A stretch of DNA of 64,000 bases from positions 1 through 64,000 of the forward strand of contig RGCC01000001.1 of NCBI GenBank assembly GCA_009919335.1, in the 5' to 3' direction. Origin of the DNA: Alphaproteobacteria bacterium. GTDB taxonomy: Bacteria; Pseudomonadota; Alphaproteobacteria; Puniceispirillales; Puniceispirillaceae. Of the stretch, positions 31,915 through 41,176 are shown piece after piece (position 1 is the first letter of the stretch; each line of letters begins with the position of its first letter). The notes beneath the pieces were generated by a model. The model had not been told where the DNA came from and did no database searches. It saw only the letters and a list, made by a program, of their open reading frames with translations. A program made the position numbers and the translations under genes.

Positions 31915-33248
31915 GATCCGGCAACCATAATACTGTCAAGCCGAAGTGATGGTGATGCCACGCTGTCACGAAGATCAATGTCATTTGCCGCAGTTATCTG
32001 CATGAACATTTCCCCAAGATTGCCGGCAATGGTGGCTTCGGTAATCGGATGGGTAATTTGACCCTTGGAAATCCAAAATCCGCCGGCGCCACGGCTGTAG
32101 TCACCGGTAATCATATCAACTGAGCTGCCAATCATTTCAGTAATCAGAAACCCCTCATCAATCTCGGCAATCAGCGCATCTCGGCTCATCGCAGAATTTT
32201 CGATGTAGAAATTACTGGCACCGGGTGATGGGGCGCTGCCCAGCCCCCGCCGCGCATTTCCGGTTGGTGCCATTTCAAGTTTCGTTGCCGAGGCAAGATC
32301 GAGAAACCAGCCGGTCAAAACACCGTCATCAATCATGACGCGCCGGCTAACTGGCAGGCCCTCTGCGTCGAACAGGCGCGAGCCAAGCCCGCGTGAGCGC
32401 AACGGATCATCGATAAAATTAAGCCCGCTGCGCGTGACCTGCTTGCCAAGCCGGTCTTTTAAAAAGCTGGTACCGCGGGCGATCGCGGCGCCATTAATTG
32501 CGCCGGCCATCGTGCCGACAAGTGATGCCGCCACGCGCCGGTCATAAATCACTGGAAATTTGCCGGTTTTGGCCTTTTTGGCGCCAAGCCTTGCCACTGT
32601 CCGGCTAGCGGCATTATGCCCAACCTCATCAGCGGGCTGCAAGTCGCTTTCATAGACGGCGGCACTGTAATCATAGTCGCGTTCCATGTGCCCGTTTTGC
32701 TCGGCAATGACCACGGTCGAAACACCGTGCGATGACCGTTTATAGCCAGCTAGAAAGCCATTAGATGTCCCGATCAGCACATCGACGATACTGTGGCCAG
32801 CATCGGCGCCATCCGAGGTTTTAATGCCTTTATGCGATAGGGCGGCATCCTCGGCGGCGGCGGCGCGTTGGCGCAGGCTTTCGGCGTCCGGCATGGTCTC
32901 GTCATACATATCAAGATCGGGAATGACTTTGGCAATTTCGGCATCAGTGGCAAGCCGGACATACGGATCTTCGGGGGCGAGCTTGGCCATTGCGACAGCG
33001 CGTTCGGCGAGATTTTTAATATTTTCCGGATCAAGCTGGCTTGTCGAGATTGACGCGGTACGCTGGCCGACAAAAACCCGCAAACCAACATCAAAATCTT
33101 CTGATCGTTCGCTGGCTTCGACCTTGCCAAGCCGCAGGCTGATACTATTGCTCTGACCACGGGCCAACATGGCGTCAGCACCGTCTGCCCCTGCGGTTTG
33201 GGCGGCGTCAAGCAATTGGGCGATGAGGGTTTGATGATTTGTGTCCAT
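31911..33248 (-). CDS. pmbA: PmbA/TldE-type metallopeptidase-complex subunit
   Basis: The 445-residue protein belongs to the TldD/PmbA family. PmbA (TldE) pairs with TldD as a heterodimeric metalloprotease that trims unfolded or modified peptides, including microcin B17 in E. coli. PmbA itself lacks the HExxxH site, and none is visible here. Recognisable parts are LRLGKVEASERSEDFDVGLRVF near the N-terminus and TEMIGSSVDMITGDYSRGAGGFWI near the C-terminus. The matching tldD is in this window at 39737-41176, so the complete enzyme is encoded. Confidence 0.93.
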   Translation of the reverse strand: MDTNHQTLIAQLLDAAQTAGADGADAMLARGQSNSISLRLGKVEASERSEDFDVGLRVFVGQRTASISTSQLDPENIKNLAERAVAMAKLAPEDPYVRLATDAEIAKVIPDLDMYDETMPDAESLRQRAAAAEDAALSHKGIKTSDGADAGHSIVDVLIGTSNGFLAGYKRSSHGVSTVVIAEQNGHMERDYDYSAAVYESDLQPADEVGHNAASRTVARLGAKKAKTGKFPVIYDRRVAASLVGTMAGAINGAAIARGTSFLKDRLGKQVTRSGLNFIDDPLRSRGLGSRLFDAEGLPVSRRVMIDDGVLTGWFLDLASATKLEMAPTGNARRGLGSAPSPGASNFYIENSAMSRDALIAEIDEGFLITEMIGSSVDMITGDYSRGAGGFWISKGQITHPITEATIAGNLGEMFMQITAANDIDLRDSVASPSLRLDSIMVAGS

Positions 33249-33323
33249 GCCTTATCTGATACCCTGCATGATCGGATAATTCAACCGCTTGTCGCGCTGG
33301 CTGATTAGGTTTATGAATGCCCT

Positions 33324-34265
33324 ATGGAATGTAAAGTCTTTATTGATGGTGAGGCTGGAACGACCGGTCTGAAAGTGGCGGAGCGTCTGCAACAGCATCC
33401 GCTGGTGCAAATCCTGCGCGTTGACGAGGCATATCGCAAGGATGCGGCGGCGCGTGCCGATATTATGGCGGCAAGTGATATTACCATCCTATGCCTGCCG
33501 GATGACGCAGCGCTGGAGGCGGTGACGTTGGCAGAACCGTCAAAAACGCGGCTGATTGACGCCTCATCGGCGCATCGCACCAATCCTGACTGGGTCTATG
33601 GTTTTGCCGAATTACAGCCGGGCCAGCGGGACGCAATAGCCACAGCGAGACTAATCACGAATCCGGGCTGTTATCCGACCGGATTTCTGGCATTGGCGCG
33701 GCCGTTGATTGCCAGTGGGTTGGTGGCTGATACAGCGCTGATCAACGTGCCGGCGGTTAGCGGCTTTAGCGGTGGCGGCAAGGCGATGATTGCGCGGCAT
33801 GATGCTGGCGAGCTTGACCCTGCATTTAGTTATGGAACGAATTTGCAGCACAAGCATCTTGGTGAAATGACGGTTTATTCCGGCCTCAAGACGCCGCCTA
33901 TTTTCATGCCGTCGGTTGGTGATTTCTTTGCTGGTATGCTGGTTCATATGCCGCTTCATGCCGATCAGTTTGCCGGGCCGGTTACCGCGGCAAAGATTTA
34001 TGATTGCTTTGCCGATTGGTATGGCCAGTCGAACTTTGTGCGGATGGGGGCAGGTGCTGCCAATCATCAAGACACGCCGTCGATGCTTGCGGCTGATGCG
34101 CTGGCTGGCCGCAATGATATGGAACTATTCGTGTTTAGTGATACCGGCGAGCGACGTTTTTGGTTAACTGCACGGCTGGATAACCTTGGCAAAGGCGCGT
34201 CGGGTGCGGCCGTGCAGAATATGAATATTGCGCTTGGGCTTGATGAAGGTCTGGGACTTTTATAA
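33324..34265 (+). CDS. argC: N-acetyl-gamma-glutamyl-phosphate reductase (type 2)
   Basis: ArgC reduces N-acetylglutamyl phosphate in arginine synthesis. The 313-residue protein is the short (type 2) form, with the opening KVFIDGEAGTTGLKV (NADP-binding loop), LIDASSAHR, and the catalytic Cys in NPGCYPTG (residues about 113-120). SGFSGGGKAMI and KHLGEM provide the substrate-site residues. It reads divergently from pmbA and precedes an unrecognised gene by 59 bases. Confidence 0.94.
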   Translation: MECKVFIDGEAGTTGLKVAERLQQHPLVQILRVDEAYRKDAAARADIMAASDITILCLPDDAALEAVTLAEPSKTRLIDASSAHRTNPDWVYGFAELQPGQRDAIATARLITNPGCYPTGFLALARPLIASGLVADTALINVPAVSGFSGGGKAMIARHDAGELDPAFSYGTNLQHKHLGEMTVYSGLKTPPIFMPSVGDFFAGMLVHMPLHADQFAGPVTAAKIYDCFADWYGQSNFVRMGAGAANHQDTPSMLAADALAGRNDMELFVFSDTGERRFWLTARLDNLGKGASGAAVQNMNIALGLDEGLGLL

Positions 34266-34324
34266 AGGGGCCGTGCCAGCGTCTCCGGTTTGGGACCTCA
34301 CTCCAAAATAGGGATCGGATCACG

Positions 34325-35146
34325 ATGCGGTTGAACGGTAACGTTACCCTGACAGAAATTGCTGATGCGGCCGCCTATCTTGCGCCGATCAGTGAAATTG
34401 ATCGTGCCCGCAAATACCCCTATCTTGCGCCCGAGGGCGGCTTTGTTCTGGCAAATGGGCGGCTATTTCATCTTGATGAGGCCCAGCTCAGCAATGATCA
34501 TGCCGATGGAATTTTGGCGGGACGAACGCCGGTTTTGTCGGTTGGCTCAAACCGTGCGCCGGTTCAGTTGCTGCGTAAGTTTGGGATGGCGGCGACGGTG
34601 CCGGTGACGCCTGCAAGGCTGCATGATTGCGATATCGTCCATGCGGCGATTCTGGGCTATTACGCGGCCGTACCCTGCACCGCCTTTCCATCACCTGGTA
34701 CCGTGGTGACGCTTAATGTCGCTTGGCTAGATGCCGAACAATTGGTGCAGATGCATCGCACCGAAGGTATTGGCGTTGCCTATGATTTCGTTCAGATGCA
34801 GGGCGTCACGCATCAGTTTAACCTGCCCGTGTTGCCGGTATTTGGCTATGCAGCCCGCGCTGGTGTTTTGGATTGCGGCGGGGGAGAACCTGCCGGTCTG
34901 GCAGCAATTCCAGCCGAAGGGCGGCGGTTTCAAACCCTAGATCAGCATCAGGCAGCAACTAGATTACGCCAGCTCGCCAAGATTGATGATAATCGGACAA
35001 TGGCGCAGTTTATCGCTGATATGCAGGCAGATAAACCTGCTCGTGATGCGGTTATCGAACGGCTGCGTCCCTATGCTATCCAGCCGCAAAACCCGCCTTG
35101 GCACCTGCAAACAGTCACGATTGATGGGATCGACGCTTATCTTTAG
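34325..35146 (+). CDS. Hypothetical protein, possible gamma-glutamylcyclotransferase-like fold
   Basis: I do not firmly recognise this 273-residue protein. The segment VLSVGSNRAPVQLLRKFG (residues about 73-90) resembles the (Y)GSN-x-P-x-x-L start of gamma-glutamylcyclotransferase-like proteins. The later VTLNVAWLDAEQLVQMHRTEG could be the matching acid helix. This is a weak pattern call. The protein is soluble, with no signal peptide or membrane segment. It follows argC, which might reflect shared transcription. Its TAG stop is in the first unit of a 12-bp repeat array. Confidence 0.55.
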   Translation: MRLNGNVTLTEIADAAAYLAPISEIDRARKYPYLAPEGGFVLANGRLFHLDEAQLSNDHADGILAGRTPVLSVGSNRAPVQLLRKFGMAATVPVTPARLHDCDIVHAAILGYYAAVPCTAFPSPGTVVTLNVAWLDAEQLVQMHRTEGIGVAYDFVQMQGVTHQFNLPVLPVFGYAARAGVLDCGGGEPAGLAAIPAEGRRFQTLDQHQAATRLRQLAKIDDNRTMAQFIADMQADKPARDAVIERLRPYAIQPQNPPWHLQTVTIDGIDAYL

Positions 35147-35200
35147 CGCTATCTTTGCCGGTGCCGTTGCCGGTGACTTTGCCAGCGCCTTTGCCAGCGC
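35141..35200. repeat. 12-bp tandem array (5 units) between convergent genes
   Basis: Units are CTTTAGCGCTAT (35141), CTTTGCCGGTGC (35153), CGTTGCCGGTGA (35165) and CTTTGCCAGCGC twice (35177 and 35189). The last two are identical and the first is the most diverged. The stop of the upstream plus-strand gene (TAG, 35144-35146) is in unit 1. The array then fills the gap up to the ubiA stop at 35209. Confidence 0.85.
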
Positions 35201-35208
35201 CTCGTCAA

Positions 35209-36141
35209 TTAACTCACAAACAGCCGGTCAAGCATAAGACCAGCAACGAGCCACAGCCCGGCATTACGATTTGATTTGAATAAAGCGAGTGCCAGCACAG
35301 CATCATCAATCCGCACCATTCGTATCTGGTTGCCAAGATGCAGCGCCATTGCAGCAAGACCCAGCCATCCGGTAAAAACCGGTTGCGGGTCATGCAATAA
35401 CAGGCCAGCCGCAATCAGCAGGACGGCCAAACAATAGGCCGTCCCGACACCGGCCTTTATGTTGCTGGCAAGCGCGAGGGCGGATGATTTCACCCCGACC
35501 TTTTTATCATCATCTATGTCCTGAACTGCGTAGATGGTGTCATAGCCGAACACCCAAGCAGCACAGCCCGCATAGATCAGGATTAGGGATAAATCTGGCA
35601 GGCTGTTGGTAACGGCGGTCCAGCCCAGAAAAACGCCCCATGAAAATGTCAGCCCCAGAACGAATTGCGGAAACCATGTCACGCGTTTGGCAAGGGGGTA
35701 GAGTATCACCAGCGGCGTTGCCGCTAAGCCGACATAAACCGCCAGAATGGGTAATTGAACTAAAACCAGCAGGCCAGTCAGCCCAAGCGCGATCAAAAAA
35801 AGGCTGGCTTGCTGCATCGACATGGTGCCGGCGGCCAACGGGCGTGCGCTTGTGCGGGCGACCATCTGGTCAAGGTTGCGATCCCACATATCATTGATGA
35901 TGCAGCCAGCTGCCCGCGTGACAATCGCGCCAATCAAAAACAACAGCATGAACCAAATTATGCTGATAAAGCCGGGCGCGCCAAGAGCAATGGCCCACCA
36001 GCCCGGCAGTAATAACAGCCACCAGCCAATTGGACGGTCAAGCCGTGATATATAGATATAAGGGTGCGATATTGGGGGCAGCCAACGCCACCAGCCATGT
36101 GACCGGATATCGGTATGAGTTTTCACTGAGTTGTTAACCAT
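35209..36141 (-). CDS. ubiA: 4-hydroxybenzoate polyprenyltransferase
   Basis: UbiA prenylates 4-hydroxybenzoate, the first committed membrane step of ubiquinone synthesis. The roughly 310-residue protein has about eight transmembrane helices and both aspartate-rich Mg-binding motifs: NDMWDRNLDQMVARTSARP (N-D-x3-D-x3-D) and DIDDDKKVGVKS (second motif). RLDRPIGWWLLLLPG opens the core. I take the start at 36141 (MVNNSV). In-frame ATGs at 36153 and further upstream would run into the divergent rsmE. With coq7 in this window it belongs to the ubiquinone pathway. Confidence 0.93.
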   Translation of the reverse strand: MVNNSVKTHTDIRSHGWWRWLPPISHPYIYISRLDRPIGWWLLLLPGWWAIALGAPGFISIIWFMLLFLIGAIVTRAAGCIINDMWDRNLDQMVARTSARPLAAGTMSMQQASLFLIALGLTGLLVLVQLPILAVYVGLAATPLVILYPLAKRVTWFPQFVLGLTFSWGVFLGWTAVTNSLPDLSLILIYAGCAAWVFGYDTIYAVQDIDDDKKVGVKSSALALASNIKAGVGTAYCLAVLLIAAGLLLHDPQPVFTGWLGLAAMALHLGNQIRMVRIDDAVLALALFKSNRNAGLWLVAGLMLDRLFVS

Positions 36142-36230
36142 GCCATTAGTCATTAGCGAATTGAACGGTAAAAAGCAAAAGTGATTCGTCATGAGATTGC
36201 CTATCACGAGATAGCTTGTCACGGCGGATA

Positions 36231-37004
36231 ATGAGCAGTACATATCACAGTATGGGTCAAACAGACATCAAAGCACGTCTTTTTGTGGATGCGCCGCTTG
36301 CAGACGGCGCCATCATCGAGCTGCCATCCGATCAAATGCACTATTTGTTGACTGTGCTTCGTCTTGGTGTTGGCGCGGTGATCGCTGTTTTTAACGGTGC
36401 AGATGGCGAATTTGCGGCGGTTATTTCGCAGGCGGCGAAAAAACAATGTTCGATTACCATTGGCGCCCAGCGGCGAGAGCAGGTTTATTGCCGCGATTTA
36501 TGGCTGTTATTCGCGCCGGTCAAAAAGGCAAGGCTGGATTTTATCGCGCAAAAAGCCAGTGAATTGGGCGTCCGGGTTATCTGGCCTGTTCGAACTGATT
36601 ATTGCCAGATCAGTCGGGTCAATGACGACCGGCTGGCGGCAAATGCAATCGAGGCTGCCGAACAGACTGAGCGGCTGGATATTGCCGAAATCTGGCCCTT
36701 TACCGGTCTCGATGAAGCGCTTGCCAGCTGCGAGGATGACCGGCTGTTGATCTGGTGTGACGAGGCCAGCGCCGGACATCCATCATTAAACATCACTGCC
36801 GCGCTTGCCGCCGCACCGCCGCATGATAAGGCGGCTATTCTGATTGGGCCCGAGGGCGGGTTTTCCGCGGCCGAGCGAGCCTATTTGCAAGCGCGAAATA
36901 ATTGTTTGAAAATTTCTCTGGGGCCGCGCATATTGCGGGCCGATACCGCCGCTATTTCGGCGCTTTCTTGTTACCAGTCAATTTGTGGAGATTGGCAAAG
37001 CTAG
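36231..37004 (+). CDS. rsmE: 16S rRNA (uracil(1498)-N3)-methyltransferase RsmE
   Basis: RsmE methylates U1498 of 16S rRNA. The 257-residue SPOUT-class enzyme has an N-terminal PUA-like domain (residues 1-80, HYLLTVLRLGVG). The knotted catalytic domain shows KKARLDFIAQKASELGV, EQTERLDI, LIGPEGGFSAAE and LGPRILRADTAA. The last two are the SAM-binding knot. I start at the ATG at 36231. A later in-frame ATG at 36252 is an equally possible start. The upstream region is shared with ubiA. Confidence 0.92.
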   Translation: MSSTYHSMGQTDIKARLFVDAPLADGAIIELPSDQMHYLLTVLRLGVGAVIAVFNGADGEFAAVISQAAKKQCSITIGAQRREQVYCRDLWLLFAPVKKARLDFIAQKASELGVRVIWPVRTDYCQISRVNDDRLAANAIEAAEQTERLDIAEIWPFTGLDEALASCEDDRLLIWCDEASAGHPSLNITAALAAAPPHDKAAILIGPEGGFSAAERAYLQARNNCLKISLGPRILRADTAAISALSCYQSICGDWQS

Positions 37005-37074
37005 GCATTTTGTCTGGCTGAAACCGGCTAGGGTGATTTGTTTCACGATGGCTTGAATGCAGGGGGGATACCGC

Positions 37075-38439
37075 ATGGCAAACAATAGCACGATCATCAC
37101 AGATGTCGGACAGCTTGTTGACTGGATCGCCAAAGGCGCAAAACCGTCTGCTGATTGGCGCATCGGAACCGAGCATGAGAAATTCCTGTTTCACCGCGAT
37201 AGCCTGCGGCCGGTTGCCTATGAGGGTGATAGCGGCGTCGAGGCAATGCTTCACGCGCTGTGCAAACGCATCGGCGACAAGGCCACGCCAATCATCGAAA
37301 AGGGTAAAATCATTGGCCTGAAAGATGGCGATGGTGGATCGGTTTCGTTGGAACCGGGGGGGCAATTAGAATTATCTGGCGCGCCCTTGGCCAATCTGCA
37401 CCAGACCTGCGCCGAGACCGGGCGGCATTTGCGTCATATGCGGGCAGTTTCGTCGGCGCTTGGGGTTGGAATGCTTGGCATCGGGTTTCAGCCAAAATGG
37501 GGCCGTGACGATATTTCATGGATGCCAAAGGGCCGATACCGGATTATGCGCGATTATATGCCCAAGGTTGGTACGATGGGGCTGGATATGATGCTTCGGT
37601 CCTGTACGGTTCAGGTTAATCTCGACTATGCGGATGAGGCCGATATGCGGCGCAAATTCCGCACCTCGCTTGCATTGCAACCGGTGGCAACGGCGCTATT
37701 TGCCAATTCACCATTCAAAGATGGCAAGCCGTCTGGCTTTTTGTCGAGCCGGGCCCATGTCTGGACTGATACTGATAATGCGCGCTGCGGTGTGCCAGCG
37801 TGTGTTTTTGATGCCAATTTCGGCTATGAACAATGGATTGACTATATTCTTGATGTGCCGATGTATTTTCTGCATCGCGGCGAAGATTATATTGATGTAG
37901 CGGGCAAATCTTTCCGCGATTATCTGGCCGGAACGCTTGCTGGATTTGAGGGTGAGCCGCCAGTAATGGCCGATTTTGAAGATCATATCACCACGGCGTT
38001 TCCCGAGGCGCGGCTAAAGCAATATCTTGAAATGCGGGGCGCAGATAGCGGGTCTTGGGCGAATATTTGCGCGCTTCCGGCCTATTGGGTCGGACTATTA
38101 TATTGCGACGATGCGTTGGCCGAGGCCGAGGCACTCGTCGGTGATATTGGCCCTGATGATGTGATGGCGGCGCGGCTGTCTGTGGCAAAGGATGGACTTG
38201 GCGGCAAGCTTGGCGCGCATGATGTCTATGATCTGGCCAAAAGGACGGTTGATATCGCATCAATGGGTTTGCGTAATCGCGGTATTTTCGATGATGGCGG
38301 CAATGATGAAAGTGGCTTCCTTCAGCCTTTACGCCAGGTGATCGCAACGCAAAAAACCCCAGCCGAAGTCATGCTTGACCTCTATCATGGTGACTGGGCA
38401 GAAGATATTGATCAGGTTTTCACATCAAACCAGTATTAG
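37075..38439 (+). CDS. gshA: Glutamate--cysteine ligase
   Basis: GshA makes gamma-glutamylcysteine, the first step of glutathione synthesis. The 454-residue protein is the plant/alphaproteobacterial GCS2-type enzyme. Visible are RIGTEHEKFLF, LEPGGQLELSGAPLANLHQTC (substrate-binding Glu/Gln residues), YMPKVGTMGLDMMLRSCTVQVNLD and RNRGIFDDG toward the end. AGGGGGG lies nine bases ahead of the chosen ATG, and the open frame's upstream ATG (37057) lies before that site. The ChaC-like protein at 11.7-12.4 kb is a possible glutathione-degrading counterpart. Confidence 0.93.
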   Translation: MANNSTIITDVGQLVDWIAKGAKPSADWRIGTEHEKFLFHRDSLRPVAYEGDSGVEAMLHALCKRIGDKATPIIEKGKIIGLKDGDGGSVSLEPGGQLELSGAPLANLHQTCAETGRHLRHMRAVSSALGVGMLGIGFQPKWGRDDISWMPKGRYRIMRDYMPKVGTMGLDMMLRSCTVQVNLDYADEADMRRKFRTSLALQPVATALFANSPFKDGKPSGFLSSRAHVWTDTDNARCGVPACVFDANFGYEQWIDYILDVPMYFLHRGEDYIDVAGKSFRDYLAGTLAGFEGEPPVMADFEDHITTAFPEARLKQYLEMRGADSGSWANICALPAYWVGLLYCDDALAEAEALVGDIGPDDVMAARLSVAKDGLGGKLGAHDVYDLAKRTVDIASMGLRNRGIFDDGGNDESGFLQPLRQVIATQKTPAEVMLDLYHGDWAEDIDQVFTSNQY

Positions 38440-38511
38440 CGCCCGGCAACGATCGGCGCCGTAAAACAGCGTGCTGAAGATAGTCTTGGCCGCACCATAA
38501 GGATCTTTCAT

Positions 38512-39705
38512 ATGCCTGTTTTATTGCTTGTGGTGTTTATCAATTTTGTTGGTATTGGCGCGCTTATTCCGGTTTTGCCCTACACGGTAATTGAAACCCT
38601 TGGCCTGTCGGCAACGGTGATGACATTGCTGTTGGCATCATTTGCCTTTGCGATGTTTTTATCAAATCCGCTTCTTGGTCGTTTGTCTGATCATGTTGGG
38701 CGGCGCCCGGTTCTAATGTTCAGCCTCGCGGTGAATGTTATGGCGCATATCTGGTTTGCCTTGTCGGATGATATTGTCCATATGTTTGCGGCGCGAATTC
38801 TGGCTGGTCTTGCAGCGGGCAATACAGGCGTCATTCAGGCAATGATTGCCGACCGCGTCGAGGCCAAGGATCGGGCCCGCTATATGGGGCTGTTTGGGGC
38901 GGCAATCGGAACTGGCTTTGTTGCTGGACCGGCGCTTGGCGGGCTGTTTAGCGGATTAGGCGATGGGCCACTTCATCAGGCACCATTTTTGCTGGCTGCC
39001 GGGTTTGGTGTGATTGCGTTCATACTGTCGATGCGATTGAGCGAGAGTGCGGCGGCTGCCCCAGCACAAAAAGCACCAACAGCGCCGCTTGGAGCGCGGT
39101 TAAGAACGGTTCTTCGCAGTGAATTGGCGCTCTATGCGCTGGCGTTTTTCTGTCTGAACCTGTCATTTGCGCAGGTAGAGGCCAGCTACATCCTGCTGCT
39201 TCGTGACTATCTTGGCTTTGGGGCAAAGCAAACCGGCTGGCTGTTTACCTATATTGGTGTCTGCATTGTTCTTGTTCAGGCCGGATTAATCAATGTTGCG
39301 GTGCGCTATTTAGGCGAGGTTGGCACGGTTGGATTTGGTGCCAGCATGCTGGTGTTTGGGCAGGTGATCACGGTGCTTTTGTCACTTGGTTTCATGCTTG
39401 GTAACACCTATCCGCTGGCGCAGATCGTCTTGACAACAACCGCGGTCTGTTTTGGCTTTGGCTTTAGCAATCCGGCATTATCAGCCGCGGCGAGTAATGC
39501 CGCCGGTAAAACCACCATGGGCGGCGCGCTTGGCACCGTTCAGGGGTTTGCTTCGCTTGGGCAGGTCGCCGGTCTGGTTCTGGCTGGCCCGTTATACCAG
39601 CTGGGTGGATCGCATTACCCGTTCGCTTTTGGCGCTGGCATCACCGCGGTTTTGTTAGGCGTTGTTTTCGTGCTTAAGCGGCGTCCACAGGTACGTTCAG
39701 CCTAA
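38512..39705 (+). CDS. MFS transporter, TetA-like drug exporter
   Basis: The 397-residue protein has twelve hydrophobic segments in two halves. MFS motif A reads GRLSDHVGRRPVLM (residues about 62-75). ARILAGLAAGNTGVIQAMIAD matches the TetA/Bcr branch, including motif C-like glycines in GAAIGTGFVAGPALGG (antiporter signature). It is probably a proton-coupled drug or metabolite exporter, and the substrate is unknown. Unlike the MFS pseudogene at 6-7 kb, this one is intact. It converges on tldD with 31 bases between the stops. Confidence 0.88.
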   Translation: MPVLLLVVFINFVGIGALIPVLPYTVIETLGLSATVMTLLLASFAFAMFLSNPLLGRLSDHVGRRPVLMFSLAVNVMAHIWFALSDDIVHMFAARILAGLAAGNTGVIQAMIADRVEAKDRARYMGLFGAAIGTGFVAGPALGGLFSGLGDGPLHQAPFLLAAGFGVIAFILSMRLSESAAAAPAQKAPTAPLGARLRTVLRSELALYALAFFCLNLSFAQVEASYILLLRDYLGFGAKQTGWLFTYIGVCIVLVQAGLINVAVRYLGEVGTVGFGASMLVFGQVITVLLSLGFMLGNTYPLAQIVLTTTAVCFGFGFSNPALSAAASNAAGKTTMGGALGTVQGFASLGQVAGLVLAGPLYQLGGSHYPFAFGAGITAVLLGVVFVLKRRPQVRSA

Positions 39706-39736
39706 ATCGGGCGTCAGCGGTTCGGTGCTGTTGCGC

Positions 39737-41176
39737 TTAAGCGGCTTCGGTGCCACCGACCGTAACGCCGCCCATTTTCACCGTTGGCTGGCCGACGCCG
39801 ACCGGAACGCTTTGTCCCGCCTTGCCGCACGTGCCAATGCCACTATCCAGCTTGGTGTCATTGCCGATCATGGTAATCTTTGACATGGCGTCAGGGCCAT
39901 TGCCGATTAGCGTCGCCCCTTTCACCGGCGCACCGATCTTGCCATTTTCAACAAGATAGGCCTCGGCCGCCGAAAAGACGAATTTGCCAGAGGTGATATC
40001 GACCTGACCGCCGCCAAAATTGACCGCGTAAATGCCCTTTTTCATTGAGGCAACAATCTCTTGCGGATCAGCATCGCCATTTTCCATATAGGTGTTGGTC
40101 ATCCGCGGCATTGGCGCGTGTGCATATGATTCGCGCCGTCCATTGCCGGTTGCGTCAACGCCCATAAGGCGGGCGTTCTGACGATCCTGCATATAGCCTT
40201 TCAAGATACCATCTTCGATCAACACATTGCGCCGGCTTGGGGTGCCCTCATCATCGACGGTGATCGAGCCGCGCCGGTCGGCAATGGTGCCGTCATCAAT
40301 GACTGTCACGCCCTTTGAGGCAACTTGTTGGCCAATCCGGCCACTGAACACCGAGGTGCCTTTGCGGTTGAAATCGCCTTCAAGCCCGTGGCCAACGGCC
40401 TCATGCAGCATCACGCCCGGCCAGCCTGCGCCAAGCACAACTTCCATTTCCCCGGCAGGTGTCGGCACGGATTGCAAATTTAAAACGGCAATCCGCAATG
40501 CCTCATCGACCTGAGATTGCCAGCTTTCCGGCGTTAGCCACTGATCGAGCATAACCCGACCACCAGCACCAGCACCGCCCGATTCCATCCGGCCGTTCTG
40601 TTCGACGGCAATCCAGATATTGATCCGCACCAAGGGGCGGATATCAGCAACCCGAATACCGTCGGCACGCATGATCTGGACGGCCTGCCATGATCCGGCA
40701 AGGCTGGCGCTGACCTGCTTGACCCGCGAATCCGAATCGCGGGCATAGGCGTCAATTTCCTGCAAAAGTTTGATTTTAGTGTCAAACGACGTCGCATTCA
40801 GCGGGTTTTGATCTGAATAAAGTGGATTGTTTGCACCCGCGCTAGGGGCCAGTGCCGCGTTCCCGCTATAGCCCTTGGTGACGGCTGATACACTGTCGGC
40901 AGCGCGTTTCAGCGCAGCTTCAGACAATTCGCCAGCATGAGCATAGCCATGCGCCTCACCAGCCACCGCACGAAGGCCAAACCCGCTTGACTGGTCGTAA
41001 CTGGCTGTTTTCAGGCGGCCATCATCAAAGGCCAGCATTTCTGCATGACGCATTTCGAGAAATAATTCGCCATCATCACCACCAGACAGCGCATCACGGA
41101 CAATTTTGCCAGTGCGCTGCAAATCTAGATTGGTGCGGGTAAAAAACAGTTCGTCGGTTTGCTGAAGCAGATCCAT
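39737..41176 (-). CDS. tldD: Metalloprotease TldD
   Basis: The 479-residue catalytic partner of PmbA. The zinc motif HEAVGHGLEGD (H-E-x3-H, residues about 258-268) is intact. The downstream GTPSRRNVLIEDGILKGYM and GGGQVDITSGKFVFS complete the family layout. TldD/E degrades peptides with little structure and processes modified peptides in several bacteria. No peptide-modification or bacteriocin gene is near. pmbA is 6.5 kb away on the same strand, not adjacent. Confidence 0.95.
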   Translation of the reverse strand: MDLLQQTDELFFTRTNLDLQRTGKIVRDALSGGDDGELFLEMRHAEMLAFDDGRLKTASYDQSSGFGLRAVAGEAHGYAHAGELSEAALKRAADSVSAVTKGYSGNAALAPSAGANNPLYSDQNPLNATSFDTKIKLLQEIDAYARDSDSRVKQVSASLAGSWQAVQIMRADGIRVADIRPLVRINIWIAVEQNGRMESGGAGAGGRVMLDQWLTPESWQSQVDEALRIAVLNLQSVPTPAGEMEVVLGAGWPGVMLHEAVGHGLEGDFNRKGTSVFSGRIGQQVASKGVTVIDDGTIADRRGSITVDDEGTPSRRNVLIEDGILKGYMQDRQNARLMGVDATGNGRRESYAHAPMPRMTNTYMENGDADPQEIVASMKKGIYAVNFGGGQVDITSGKFVFSAAEAYLVENGKIGAPVKGATLIGNGPDAMSKITMIGNDTKLDSGIGTCGKAGQSVPVGVGQPTVKMGGVTVGGTEAA

